64,000 bases of DNA from Neoceratodus forsteri. Lineage: Eukaryota > Chordata > Ceratodontiformes > Ceratodontidae. A model generated the notes under the pieces. The model was not told the origin of the DNA. It searched no databases and saw nothing but the letters and a program-made list of their open reading frames with translations. Of this stretch, positions 1 to 9,805 are shown piece by piece. The first letter of the stretch is position 1; each line of letters starts with the position of its first letter. The translations under genes were made by a program, and so were the position numbers. The stretch spans positions 55,632,001-55,696,000 of the forward strand of contig JADMNL010000028.1 in the NCBI GenBank assembly GCA_016271365.2, in the 5' to 3' direction.

Positions 1-115
1 CGGTAAGCTGTATAATGGGATAGACAGGGGTTTTTCAACTTTATTGCATATCTCAGGCATTTTTTTGAATATTTGCACCAAATTTTCAACATGGGGTTTT
101 TGGGACCCCTCCTCA
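1..115 (-). repeat. Inverted terminal block of the S array
   Basis: The first 115 bases are the reverse complement, with a few mismatches, of 1961-2065. The outermost bases read CGGTAAGCTGTATAATGG at the left and their complement just before the E module at the right. The same terminal block closes the arrays at about 10672, 15946, 49088 and 54405. The array therefore has defined ends and is not an open-ended satellite. What lies left of base 1 is outside the window. Confidence 0.85.
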
Positions 116-1440
116 TGAGTTCTTGCAGTGTCATGGCATTTCTCGGGGCCAGAAGGGTGATTTCACAGCCACCACGCAAAATCACCTTTCTGGAATGATT
201 AACAAAATGACATTGCCAGTGTTCATAAGGTGGGCTCTCAAAAAGACTATTTTGAAAATTTGGTGGAAATATTCCTAAAAATGACTGTTTTACGAGCATG
301 CGTTGCGCAGTTCCTATGCGCACCTCGTAAGTTTGCAAAATTTCAATATTTTCACTCCAGGTTTTCAACATTGCCATTTTACCACACCTTCTTATGAATA
401 GTACAGCTGTCATTTTTCACATCTCACCCAAAACGTGTTTCCGCCCATGTAGCGCACAATGGCGCAGTCGGTGTGCGAAATCAATGTATGGGACACATTA
501 AGAAAATCACAGTGACACTGTTCATGAGCAGAGGTCTTAAAATGGCTATGTTGAAAATTTGGTGAAAGAATTCCTAACAAGCATTTGTCAATGCGGAACG
601 TTCACTTGCAGGTATTTGCAGTGGTGTTTGGCATGTATGGTGCTTTACCCTAATGCCCTGTGCGATTGCTGGTGTTTGCACAATAAATTGTCAGCATGAC
701 CTTTTTATTACCCCCATTGTGCGCTACATAGGCGGAAACACGTTTTGGGCAGGATGTGAAAAATGACAGCTGTACTGCTCATAAGGAAGTATGGTAAAAT
801 GGCAATGTTGAAAATCTGGAGTGGAAATATTCAAAATTCGCAAACCTAGGAGTGTGCGTGGGAACTGTGCAATGCACTCTCATAAAACAGTCATTGTTAG
901 GGAATTTTTCACCAAATTGTCAACATTGCCATTTTAAACCCTCTGCTAATGAACAGTGTCACTGTGACTTTCTTACTGTGTCCCATACACTGAGTTCACA
1001 CAGCGACTATGCCATTGTGCGCCTCATGGGCGGAAACATGTTTTGGGCAGGATGTGAAAAATGACAGCTGTACTGCTCATAAGGAAGTATGGTAAAATGG
1101 CAATGTTGAAAATCTGGAGTGGAAATATTGAAAATTCGCAAAGCTACTAGCGTGCGTGGGAACTATGCAATGCATGCTCGTAAAACAGTCATTTTTAGGA
1201 TTTTGCACCAAATTTTCAGCACAGCCATTTTAAGACCTCTGCTCATGATCAGTGTCACTGTGATTTTCTTAATGTGTCCCATAGATTGAGTTCAGACAAC
1301 GAGTGCGCCATCAGCGCTACATGGGCTGAAACACATTTTGGGCATGGATGTGAAAAATGACAGCTATACTGTTCATGAGAAAATGTGGTAAAATGGAAAT
1401 GTTGAAAATCTGGACTGCAAATATTGAGAATTCACAAACG

Positions 1441-1478
1441 TACGAGCGTGCGTAGGAACTGCGCAACGCACGCTCGTA
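1441..1478. repeat. Perfect 13-bp stem-loop within the S unit
   Basis: Bases 1441-1453 and 1466-1478 are exact reverse complements around a 12-base loop. The stem is CpG-rich. Degenerate versions occur at the same place in neighbouring units (about 850-890, 1148-1180, 1740-1775), with changes typical of CpG decay. It is a second fold nested inside the larger palindromic unit. Confidence 0.85.
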
Positions 1479-1785
1479 AAACAGTCATTTTTAGGAATTT
1501 TTTAACCAAATTTTCAACATAGCCATTTTAAGACCTCTGTTCATGAACAGTGTCACTGTGATTTTCTTAATGTGCCCCATACATTGATTTTGCACACCGA
1601 CTGTGCCATTGTGCACTACATGGGCGGAAACACGTTTGGGTGAGATGTGAAAAATGACAGCTGTACTACTCATAAGAAGGTGTGATAAAATGGCAATGTT
1701 GAAAATCTGGAGTAGAAATATTGAAAATTCGCAAACCTACGAGAGTGCGTAGGAACTGTGCAATGCACGCTCATAAAACAGTCAT

Positions 1786-2000
1786 TTTTTTAAATTTTTG
1801 CACTAAATTTTCAATATGGGGTTTTTGGGACCCCTTTTCATTACTGATGATACTGTCATGGCGCTATTCAGGCCCAAAGGGTGATTTTGCACAGTGACTG
1901 CGAAATCACCCTTCGGGCCTGAATAACGCCATGACAGTGACATCATTCATGAGAAGGGGTCCCAAAACCCCATGTTGAAAATTTGGTGCAAAAATTCCAA
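1786..2000. repeat. Terminal foldback of the S array (about 100-bp arms)
   Basis: The two halves are near-perfect inverted repeats centred at about 1893. A GGGTGATTT.GCA core is mirrored as TGCGAAATCACCC, and the arms extend outward to the AAATTTTCAA/TTGAAAATTT blocks. Equivalent foldbacks close the arrays at about 10390-10615, 15690-15880, 48800-49020 and 54150-54350, and a diverged one lies at about 85-270. It looks like a cruciform-forming end piece of the repeat family. Confidence 0.85.
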
Positions 2001-2075
2001 AAAATGCTGGAGATATGCAATAAAGTTGAAACCCCCCTATCTAGCCCATTATACAGCTTACCGGCATTTCCTCAG

Positions 2076-2254
2076 TTCGCGGTCTCCTTTGAAGAGTGCA
2101 GATGTGTTCCCGGTCCACCGAAGATCGTCGCACCGGAGTCCGGAGGTAAGTATGGGGTTGGGGGTGTGTGGGGAGGCTGGGTGCGCAGTGGGTGGGTGCG
2201 GGTTGTGGGAGTGGGGGCTAGGAGACGCGCCACGGGACCGTTTTTATTTTACAG
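2076..2254 (+). other. Exon-like block plus 109-bp intron-like segment in E copy 1
   Basis: An acceptor-like TTTCCTCAG precedes a 70-base block (2076-2145), which ends in a consensus donor, GGAG|GTAAGTATGG. The following G-rich segment (2146-2254) ends in a T-rich tract and TTTACAG. The same GT...AG pair is kept in all five E copies. The frame that stays open through the block would meet a stop just after the join in copies whose downstream sequence begins GTTAAAATG, so any spliced product is probably non-coding. Splicing is inferred from consensus only. Confidence 0.55.
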
Positions 2255-2279
2255 GTTTAAAAAAAAAGACAACATGGGA

Positions 2280-2520
2280 CATTTGCCACACTGGGATGGG
2301 CTCCCAACGTGGCAGAAGATGGCTGGGGGGGTGCAAAGGAGCAGACGGGGGATTGGGCACCCCTGTCGGCAAAAGAAACTGAACATTTTCCACGCTGGGG
2401 TGGGCTCCCAGTGTGGCAGCAGGATGGCTTGGGGGGGACCATGGAGCCGACGGGGGATTGGACACCCCCATCAGCAAACAACATTTGCCACGCTGGGATG
2501 GCTCCAGTGGCAACAAAGCT
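2280..2520. repeat. Hairpin minisatellite in E copy 1
   Basis: Two to three units of about 100 bp start near 2283, 2389 and 2487. Each unit has two GC-rich inverted repeats. One is GCCACGCTGGG...CCCAGCGTGGC-like. The other is a GCCGACGGGG...CCCCGTCGGC-like pair, more degenerate in this copy than in copies 2 and 4. Confidence 0.75.
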
Positions 2521-2771
2521 TTGTGGGGTGGCGTGACACGCACAGGGGAGCGCGTGACGCGAGGGGGGATGGCGTGACGCGGTGCACCATATGGCAGCAG
2601 TGTTTTGCTTTGAAGCAGAGGAACACCGCTGTCATACAGAGCTCCTGCACCCATTGGTGCAGGACCACCATGCCTGCTCAAGGGAGCAGTGCATTGGATG
2701 GGAGAGGCACACCTCCAAAGTGTGCTACTCTCCCAAAACGTTCCTTGTGCATGCGTGCAAGCGAACGAAAA

Positions 2772-4128
2772 CTGACTGTTTTACTAAGCGCATTGCGCAG
2801 TTCCTATGCATGCTCATAAGTTTGCGAATTTAATATTTTCACTCCAGATTTTCCACATTGCCATTTCATTACACTTCCTTATAAACAGTACAGCTGCAAT
2901 TTTCATATGCTTCAAAATGTGTTTTCACATATGTAGCGCATAATGGTGCTGTTGGTGTGCGAAAGCAATGTTTGGGACAGATTAAGAAAATCACAGTTAC
3001 ACTGTTCATGAGCAGAGAGGTCTTAAAATGGCTATGTTGAAAATTTGGTGACAAAAGTCCATAAAATGACTGTGTTACTAGTGAGCATTGCGCAGTTTCC
3101 ACGCACCTCGTAAGTTCATGACTTTGTAATATTTTCAGTCCAGATTTTCACCAGTTGCATTTTTCCACACTTCCTTATGAACAGTACAGCTGTCATTTTT
3201 CACAACATGGCCGAAGTGTGTTTTCACACTTTCAGCGCAGAGATGCATGGTCGCTGTGGGAAATCATTCTTCGGGACAGATAAAGAAAATCACAGTGACA
3301 GTGTTCATGATCGGAGGCACCAAAATGCCTGAGTTTGACAATCTGCTGTAAAAAATCCCCAACCTAATTATATTACGGGTGTGCGTTGCACAGTTTCTAT
3401 GTACGCTCATGACTTCACCATTTTTTTAAATATTTTTACTGCAGATTTACAACATTGCCATTTTTTACACCTCCCCATGAACAGTACAGCTGTCCTTTTT
3501 CACATCCTGTTCGGAATGTTTTTGCACCTGTGGTGCTAAATGCCGTAGTCACTGTGCATAAGCAGCTTTCGGCTAACAAACTGATATTCCCCCTGTTCAT
3601 GAGGTGGGGTCACAAAAAAACATGTTGAAAATTTGGAGTGAAAATACCAATGAATGCCTGAGGTAGTAGGGTTTCCAACCATAATGCCCTACCCTGTAGA
3701 GAATGACAGGCATCAGGGGTGTGACTTGGGATTCTTGCCTGTAATGCTTATACCATTCCACACCCTGCAGCCAGTGAGAGGCATCGAGGTATGCCTTGGA
3801 CTCTTTGGCCCCAAAGTTCACCCCATTCTCCTATATTACACCCATCTCACCATATTTCCTAATGGAATGGGATGTGCATAAGGGCCAAAGACCCCAAGGA
3901 ACACTGTGACACTTGTCAGTGTCTGCAGGGTGGAGTGTGGTGAAATGGCGTGGCCGTTATGCCTGACAACCCAAAGGCACACCTCAATGCCTGTCACTCT
4001 CTACAGGGTGGTGGTGAGATAGGCTTCAGTTCAATACTTCACTGCCATTCCTATTACGCAGCTCTGTAACTTCTACGCTACCACTGCCAATGCCAGCAAG
4101 CAAACATTCGGCATTAACAAATGCTTGT
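2772..4128 (+). repeat. Left arm of the giant foldback (S units plus T module)
   Basis: This stretch is collinear, in inverse orientation, with 8459-9805. The match includes private variants, such as the CTGCAATTTTTCATAT-like change in the S unit. It comprises S units (2772-3654) and the T module (3655-4128). T has its own inner inverted symmetry around a TATTTCCTAATGGAATGGG-like centre, with CTGCAG-containing flanks. The arms show perhaps 10-20% divergence by eye. No coding sequence is seen. Confidence 0.85.
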
Positions 4129-4640
4129 TTTTTTTTTATATTCTGTTAGATGTTTGTGTTATGGTGTTTGTACAACAATGTAATGGGTATGTAGATGTAC
4201 TTTCAGCATTGCTGCGTTATATTAACAGCAATATACATGTAGAGCCCAGTATTATGGCAATCTATTGTGGTAGTAGTTCATAATATAAACTGTTTATGAC
4301 TCTTACATTTTTAAGTCTCTTTACCATGATCAGGACACTACATAAGGGTGTTGCATGTGGAGAAAATACATTTGTGTATGATCTCAGTTTGTTTATATTA
4401 GTATAGTGTTTTTACACTGCTATAACATCACAGTTTTATAGGATACTTTCTCCAGTATCACATGAGCTAGAAGATGAAACTCTCACCATTTCTTAAGATG
4501 TGGGGATATTTGCCTCTAAAATATATTGATGTAAAAACAATGCATATAGTACTTTGATGTACCCAGTATATCATAAAAGACATCAGTGCGTGCACGTAAT
4601 GAATGTTTTTTAAAACAAATGAGACTCCAAGCTTATCACC
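4129..4640. other. AT-rich spacer segment (no gene seen)
   Basis: This AT-rich stretch starts just inside the left arm. It recurs at about 21171-21645, 28091-28535 and 59601-60090, where it instead follows the downstream end of CR1 copies. I see no open frame, hairpin or promoter pattern I would defend. At about 4611-4630 it holds the empty version of the target that carries a CR1 3' tail at 21650-21843. Confidence 0.7.
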
Positions 4641-6045
4641 AAGTATAGCTTATGTTTTCTGAAGTGTATTATAGAGAATAGGAGCTAGGTAAGTGGGGGA
4701 AGGGGACTCAGGACACAAATGGTGAGAAAGAGTACTGATCTTGGGAGTCTCTATTGAAAAAGAAGTGAGATGGGGAGACACAGGGGCTAGGGCAAACCAA
4801 AGGAAGGTCAGTGTATGTCGGGGGACTGTGAGGAGGGTAGGAACACTGACAGTCTGGAACATGGGAATGGGAGGCTCTTATTATCGTTCATCAGAGGATG
4901 AATGAATTGGCTGAATGTGAGTTGGGGAGGTTCAGGAGAGGTTCAAGGAGGTGGGGCTTCTCTGCAGTGGGGTTTGGAGGCTGGAAGACTTCTCAGAGCT
5001 GCTACCAGTACTAAGAGCTAGCACTGCAGGAAAGAAAAGGATTGAGGAGATTAATGCATGGCTCAGGTGGTGTGGAAATGAGGACAAGAGACTAGCTGGA
5101 GGCTGGGGGGATACACAACCGATAGGCTGCAAATCAGTAAAGAGGGCACTAGGGTGTGGAAAACCATATATGAGGAATATATGGGTAACATGTAAATTTA
5201 AACTGATGTGGGGGCAGCTGGGGGTCCACAGTGCCTTTAGTCACCTGGTGGAGGAGTACCAATGGCCTCCCCCAACCAAGGAAGAAGGAAGGGGGGCTCA
5301 GATGAGAGGAAGAAGGATGGGGATAGGAGGGTAGGACTGGGATTAGGGGGTGAGGCAGAATGGGTGGAGGGGGATTCGAGTCAAGGTAGAAGGTAATGTC
5401 ACTGAATGCAAGGAGCCTAGGGAACAAAATGGCTCAGTTGCAGTAATTGATGGCAGAAGAAGGAGTGACTAAATACCAGGGATGGGGTGTGGGAAGAGGA
5501 AAGGGAATGTCCTTGTATGTGATGGAAGTGATAGCCTGTACTAAGGAAGAGGAGGAGGTGGATCAAAGGACAGAGGTATTTTGGGTACAGATACAATCCA
5601 CAAAAGGTAGAAAGCTTGGGATACGGTTTGTATACAGCCTCCAAACTAGGAAGAGGAATTAGGCCAGGAACCAGGGTACACAAATGTGGTGATGGCCAAC
5701 AGGAGAGGTAGTGATTATGTGGGACTTCAATCTGAGTAGGGTAGACTGGAAGATCCTGGCTGGCACCTGTACTAGGACTCAGGTATTGATGGATGCATTC
5801 CAGTGTGGGTTTCTGACACAAAGAGTCCTACAGCCTACCAGGGAGAGGGCCATTCAAGGGTCTGGTAGTATCTAATGGTGCTTATGTCCAAGAAGTAAAA
5901 GCAAAGGCATCACTTGCAGAAAGCAACCACCTCACTTTGTGGTTCCACCTGGACTTCGACAGGGAGACGATCAAGACTAAAACAAGGGTTCCAGGCCTCA
6001 GGAGGTCAGAGCACAGCAGGCCACCTACATTGTGAGCACTCCCTA
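4641..6045 (+). pseudogene. CR1-type LINE remnant: ORF1 end and endonuclease domain
   Basis: The forward strand reads through broken frames resembling a CR1 element. Near 5395-5440 is VMSLNARSLGNKM, the usual start of the ORF2 apurinic-like endonuclease. Near 5711-5750 is IMWDFNLSRVDW, matching the GDFN motif region with the G replaced. The following FLTQRVLQPTR segment matches the end of the domain. Many stops and frameshifts show it is dead. No palm motifs of the reverse transcriptase follow: the sequence jumps at about 6045 to MITE-like DNA and then to the LINE 3' end. A diverged copy with the same junction lies at 28536-29945. Confidence 0.7.
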
Positions 6046-6224
6046 TAAAAAATATTTCAGACTAGATACTGAGCTTCCATGTAGGTGTCGGAAGCAATGA
6101 TACAGGAATATGTCAATCAACCAGAAATCAAAACAAGGCCGCAGACATTTCATGTGATACTAAAACTCAAAGTGATCTCATTGAGGGGGAAGCTGTAATT
6201 ATGAGCAACATACAGCTTGCCCCT
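6046..6224. mobile_element. MITE-like remnant, left half
   Basis: This 180-bp stretch matches about 29950-30110, where a longer foldback element is seen. Here only the left half is kept (TACTGAGCTTCC.TGTAGGTGTC through ACATACAGCTTGCCCC), and it joins directly to the CR1 3' end. The element therefore appears truncated by a deletion that also removed LINE sequence. Confidence 0.5.
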
Positions 6225-6720
6225 CAGTCCAGAGAAGGGCAAAAAAGGTAGTACATGGACTGCACCAGAAGCCCTATGAGAAAAGACTTAAGGATCTAAA
6301 TATCTATTCACTAGAGAAAAGAATGTGGATGGAGATGTGATAAAGATGTTTGAGTACCTTAAGGCAATAAACAGAGTACATGTGGAAAGCATATTTCAGA
6401 GAAAACTCTGCACAAAAACAAGGTGGCATGAAATAAGGCTGAAGGGTGGAAGGCTCAGGGGTAATGTTAGGCGTACTTTTCACTGAGATGGTGGTGGGAT
6501 CATGGAACAGCCTTCCAGCAGAAGTGGTGGGTATGAAAACAATATGGGGTTTCAGTAGAGCATGGAACAGACATAAGGGTACCCTGGAGATTTGCAGAGC
6601 AGGAGAACTGCAGTTCAAACAGACTCTGGGGTTGCTGCAGTGTGTAGGGAAATGGGCAGATTAGGTGAGCCACACGGTCCTTATCTGCTGACAGATTGTA
6701 TGTTTCTATTAGGAGACCAA
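6225..6720 (+). pseudogene. CR1-type LINE 3' end (RT C-terminus and 3' UTR)
   Basis: The sequence translates in pieces as QRRATK.VHGLHQKPYE.RLKDLNIYSLE and then an EVVG..W..FSRAWNRH-like block, the usual C-terminal region of CR1 reverse transcriptases. It ends in the CR1-type tail GGTGAGCCACACGGTCCTTATCTGC. A fuller version lies at 31420-32170. It is broken by frameshifts and non-functional. Confidence 0.75.
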
Positions 6721-6911
6721 TGTAATTCAGTGAGAACAAAATATGTTATTCTATCTTTTAAAACAAAAATGGATACTTCTTTCAGCAATAAACTGTGCCT
6801 TTTATATGTTTACACTATTGTGCTGCATTTGTTACACTTTACAATTTTTAAACAATTGGCTTCTTTTTTTCTTCTTCCCAAATAAAATCTGGCTGTGAAG
6901 AAAATGTCACC
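6721..6911. other. Spacer segment with no recognised element
   Basis: This AT-rich stretch is shared with 32165-32270 plus 33837-33905. It holds the unoccupied site (about 6835-6860) at which a reverse CR1 sits in the second spacer copy. Nothing else is recognised. Confidence 0.6.
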
Positions 6912-6922
6912 TGCTAGATTAT

Positions 6923-7441
6923 TTGTATTTTTTTATTTTCCCCTTTTTGGCCACTGCCCATGCCGGAACCCTCGATCCAGTCATGGACCCCCACCACTTC
7001 ACCCTCACATGAGGCATACACCTGATACCCCATGGCTTTATGCCCAAGAGTGGGGTCACAGCACCTGGCCTATAGTGCTGTGAACTTTGGCACAGGTTGG
7101 GAGTCAGCCTGGGAACAATGAAAGCTGTGGGGACAGAAGTCAACAAGGGGGTGATTTTTCCCCACTGTAAGGGGGGCATGAACATGCAATGACTACCTGT
7201 GTCCATCCCATCCCCTGAACGTACTGGTGCTGGTTGCTTGCAATGCCCCTGGCCTCTGCAAGGGGTCCACCATGCACCTGGCACTCTCCACACCCTCCCC
7301 CTGAAGAACAATAGCAGTCTGCAGAATGCTTCATCCTTCTCCCCCCGGCCAGTCTTCCGATGCCCCAGGTCCATTCCTGAACCCAGATCATCAGCACTGC
7401 AAGAGGAATTCCAACCGCTGCTCCAACGGGCTGGAGTCACT
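6923..7441 (-). mobile_element. tRNA-derived SINE (reverse), with 11-bp target-site duplication
   Basis: The 519-bp insert is flanked by identical TGCTAGATTAT copies at 6912-6922 and 7442-7452. It is absent from the matching locus at about 33910. On the minus strand the head (from 7441) has an A-box-like GGAGCAGCGGTTGG and a B-box-like GGGTTCAGGAATGGACC. A T-rich tract at 6923-6950 is the A-rich tail in reverse. The same tRNA-like head is present at about 36915-36995. The long open frames across it are incidental. Confidence 0.8.
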
Positions 7442-7452
7442 TGCTAGATTAT

Positions 7453-8269
7453 AACAAAAGATCATAGGTTATCAAAAGTCATGTATTACTATTATATGTA
7501 GTATTTTGGTAATAGTGCTATTTCTTAACAGAAGTCTGAAAGCAGGTTTGCAGTTTTCCCATTAAAATACACTGTCGACCTTGACAATAAATTTACTCTG
7601 ACATCATAATACATTAATTCTACTTGGTTTCTTTTACTAGTAGTTGGCAAAATACAAATAAAATGATAAAACAGAATTAAAGAAACAAATAAAAACAAAC
7701 ATATTGCTTATAAAGTCATCTTAAGGCCCCCAATCTTGTCTCTTTAAGATAAATTGTAGAATCCTGACTTCCCGAACTGCCTGGAGAACATCTGATCAGT
7801 CTAGATTATCACGAGTCTGGATGATCGTGATTCCATTATCTGCGAGGATCGCTTCATACTGAAACTTGAACTGAGCAGCTTACTTGCTGAGATTTGCATA
7901 TATAGGGCTAGATATTCAAAGAAGCAACTGAGTTTCACCGTCACAACCCAAAAAATGCACCCTGGGGCAATATTCAGATAGGGAAATTTGCTGAGCAATT
8001 CTGGATATGCCGTGGCACAAAGATAATGTATGCGGTGCAACCCCAGGTACGTGCTCATTCATATGCGGCACATCTTGATATTCTGCTGAGATGCGGCACA
8101 TCTGCTGATACTTCTCAGAGATGTGGCATACACGGGCACAAAGTTACATCTGTAAAAAACAGGCCTAACTGGTAGCTGCCCACAGGTGGGCTGCTGCATT
8201 GTAAGGCACAATATAGCAGCCACCAAATGTGGGTGTCTACCCCCCAGAACACCGTGCACAAGCATTCAC
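7453..8269. other. Spacer segment U (no gene seen)
   Basis: Shared with about 33915-34735. Around 7795-7850 it contains repeated TGGAT.ATCG-like motifs with flanking complements, which may be the end of a DNA transposon. Around 8040-8140 a short motif around GCGGCACATCT is repeated. No frame resembles a known protein. Confidence 0.5.
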
Positions 8270-8458
8270 CATGGGCTCTGGTAGTCTTTTGGTCTCCCTT
8301 CCACACCTGATTCCAATTCAAATTACTGAACAATTATAATTTCCCTGGAAATCTAGTGCCCCCCCCACACCTGAGACCGAGCTGCATTATTGAACAATTA
8401 TACTTTCTCTGGTAGTCTTGTGCTCCCCCTCCCACACCCAAATCAATTACTGTCATTA
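8270..8458 (+). repeat. About 75-bp tandem repeats (D-type)
   Basis: Two to three units each contain CTGGTAGTCT..TG.TCCCC, a CCCACACCTGA block and a TTACTGAACAATTATA block. The same unit builds the D foldback at 11423-12232 and recurs at about 34736-34905. Confidence 0.75.
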
Positions 8459-9805
8459 AACAAGCATTTGTCAATGCCGAATGTTTGCTTACTGGCATTG
8501 GCAGTGGTAGTGTAGAAGTTACAGAGCTGCGTAATAGGAATGGCAGTGAAGTATTGAACTGAAGCCAACCCCACCACCACCCTGCAGAGAGTGACAGGCA
8601 TTGGGGTGTGCATTTTGGTCGTCAGGCATAATGGCCATGCCATTTCACCACACCCCACTCTGCAGAGACTGACAAGTGTCACGTGTTCCTTGGGGTCTTT
8701 GGCTCTTATGCACACCCCATTTCATTAGGAAATATGGTGAGATGGGTGCAATATAGGAGAATGGGGTGAAGTTTGGGGCCAAAGAGTCCAAGGCATACCT
8801 CGATGCCTCTCAGTGACTGCAGGGTGTGGAATGGTATGAGCATCATAGGCAAGAATCCCAAGTCACACCCCTGATTCCTGTCATTCTCTATAGGGTTGGG
8901 CGATTTAGTTGAAAAGCCTAATACCTCAGGCATTCGTTGGTATTTTAACTCCAAATTTTCAACATGCTTGTTTTGTGACCCCACCTCATGAACAGGGGGA
9001 ATATCAGTTTGGTAGCCAAAAGCTGCTTATGCACAGTGACTACGGGATTTAGCACCACAGGTGCAAAAATATTCCGAACAGGCTGTAAAAAATGACAGCT
9101 GTACTCTTTCATGGGGAGGTGTAAAATGGTTATGTTGCAAATGTGTAAAAATATTTTAAAAAATGGTGAAGTCACGAGCGACATAGAAACTGTGCAACGA
9201 CAACGCTATATAAGTAGGTTGGGGATATTTTATAGCAGATTGTCAACTCAGGCATTTTGGTGCCTCTGATCGTGAACAGTGTCACTGTGATTTTCTTTAT
9301 CTGTGCCGAACAATGATTTCCCACAGCACCACGCATCTCTGCACTGAGATGTGAAACACACTTCGCCATGTTGTGAAAAATGGCAGCTGTACTGTTCATA
9401 AGAAGTGTTGAAAATGCCACTAGTGAAAATCTGGAGTGAAAATATTATAAAGTCATGAACTAACGAGGATGCATGGAAACTGCACAATGCTCACTCGTAA
9501 CACAGTCATTTTATGGACTTTTGTCACCAAATTTTCAACATAGCCATTTTAAGACCTCTGCTCATGAACAGTGTAACTGTGATTTTCTTAATCTGTCCTA
9601 AACATTGCTTTCGCACACCAACAGCACCATTGTGCGCTACATGTGCGATAACACATTTTGGGTGACATATGAAAAATTGCAGCTGTATTGTTCATAAGGA
9701 AGTTTAATAAAATGGACATGTTGAAAATCTAGAGTGAAAATATTAAATTTGCAAACTTACTAGCATGCATAGGAACTGTGCAATGCACGCTTGTAAAAGT
9801 AATTT
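8459..9805 (-). repeat. Right arm of the giant foldback (T' plus S')
   Basis: This is the reverse complement of 2772-4128, in order T' (8459-8940) then S' units. The collinearity over about 1.35 kb, with 4.33 kb of spacer between the arms, defines a single large inverted structure centred near 6290. Confidence 0.85.

Larger units (their letters stand above)
1..2065. repeat. S satellite array, copy 1 (about 297-bp palindromic unit)
   Basis: Tandem units recur with a spacing of about 294-299 bp: the GGCGGAAACA-like landmark occurs near 731, 1030, 1324 and 1623. Units from about 600 to 1790 run in one direction and the unit at about 300-600 runs in the opposite direction, so the array is internally inverted. 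Each unit is an imperfect palindrome: the block starting ATTTTCAACAT.GCCATTTTA appears once direct and once reverse-complemented. No coding potential is seen. The same array recurs at about 2772-3654, 8940-10672, 13891-15946, 48531-49088 and 52346-54405. Confidence 0.88.
2066..2771 (+). repeat. E module, copy 1 (GC-rich)
   Basis: This GC-rich module starts at the constant junction after the S array end (GGCATTTCCTCAG). In order it contains an exon-like block, an intron-like segment, a hairpin minisatellite and a variable tail. It ends just after a near-palindrome at 2744-2761. Long open frames cross it, but they are open on both strands and are best explained by GC-rich low complexity. Five copies exist in the window (also 10673, 15947, 49089 and 54406). 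Confidence 0.8.

Noticed and set aside
1983..2819. 278-residue open frame across the S-E junction
   Set aside because: It runs through satellite, an intron-like segment and a minisatellite, frames on the other strand are also open, and it is not kept in other E copies. GC-rich composition explains it.
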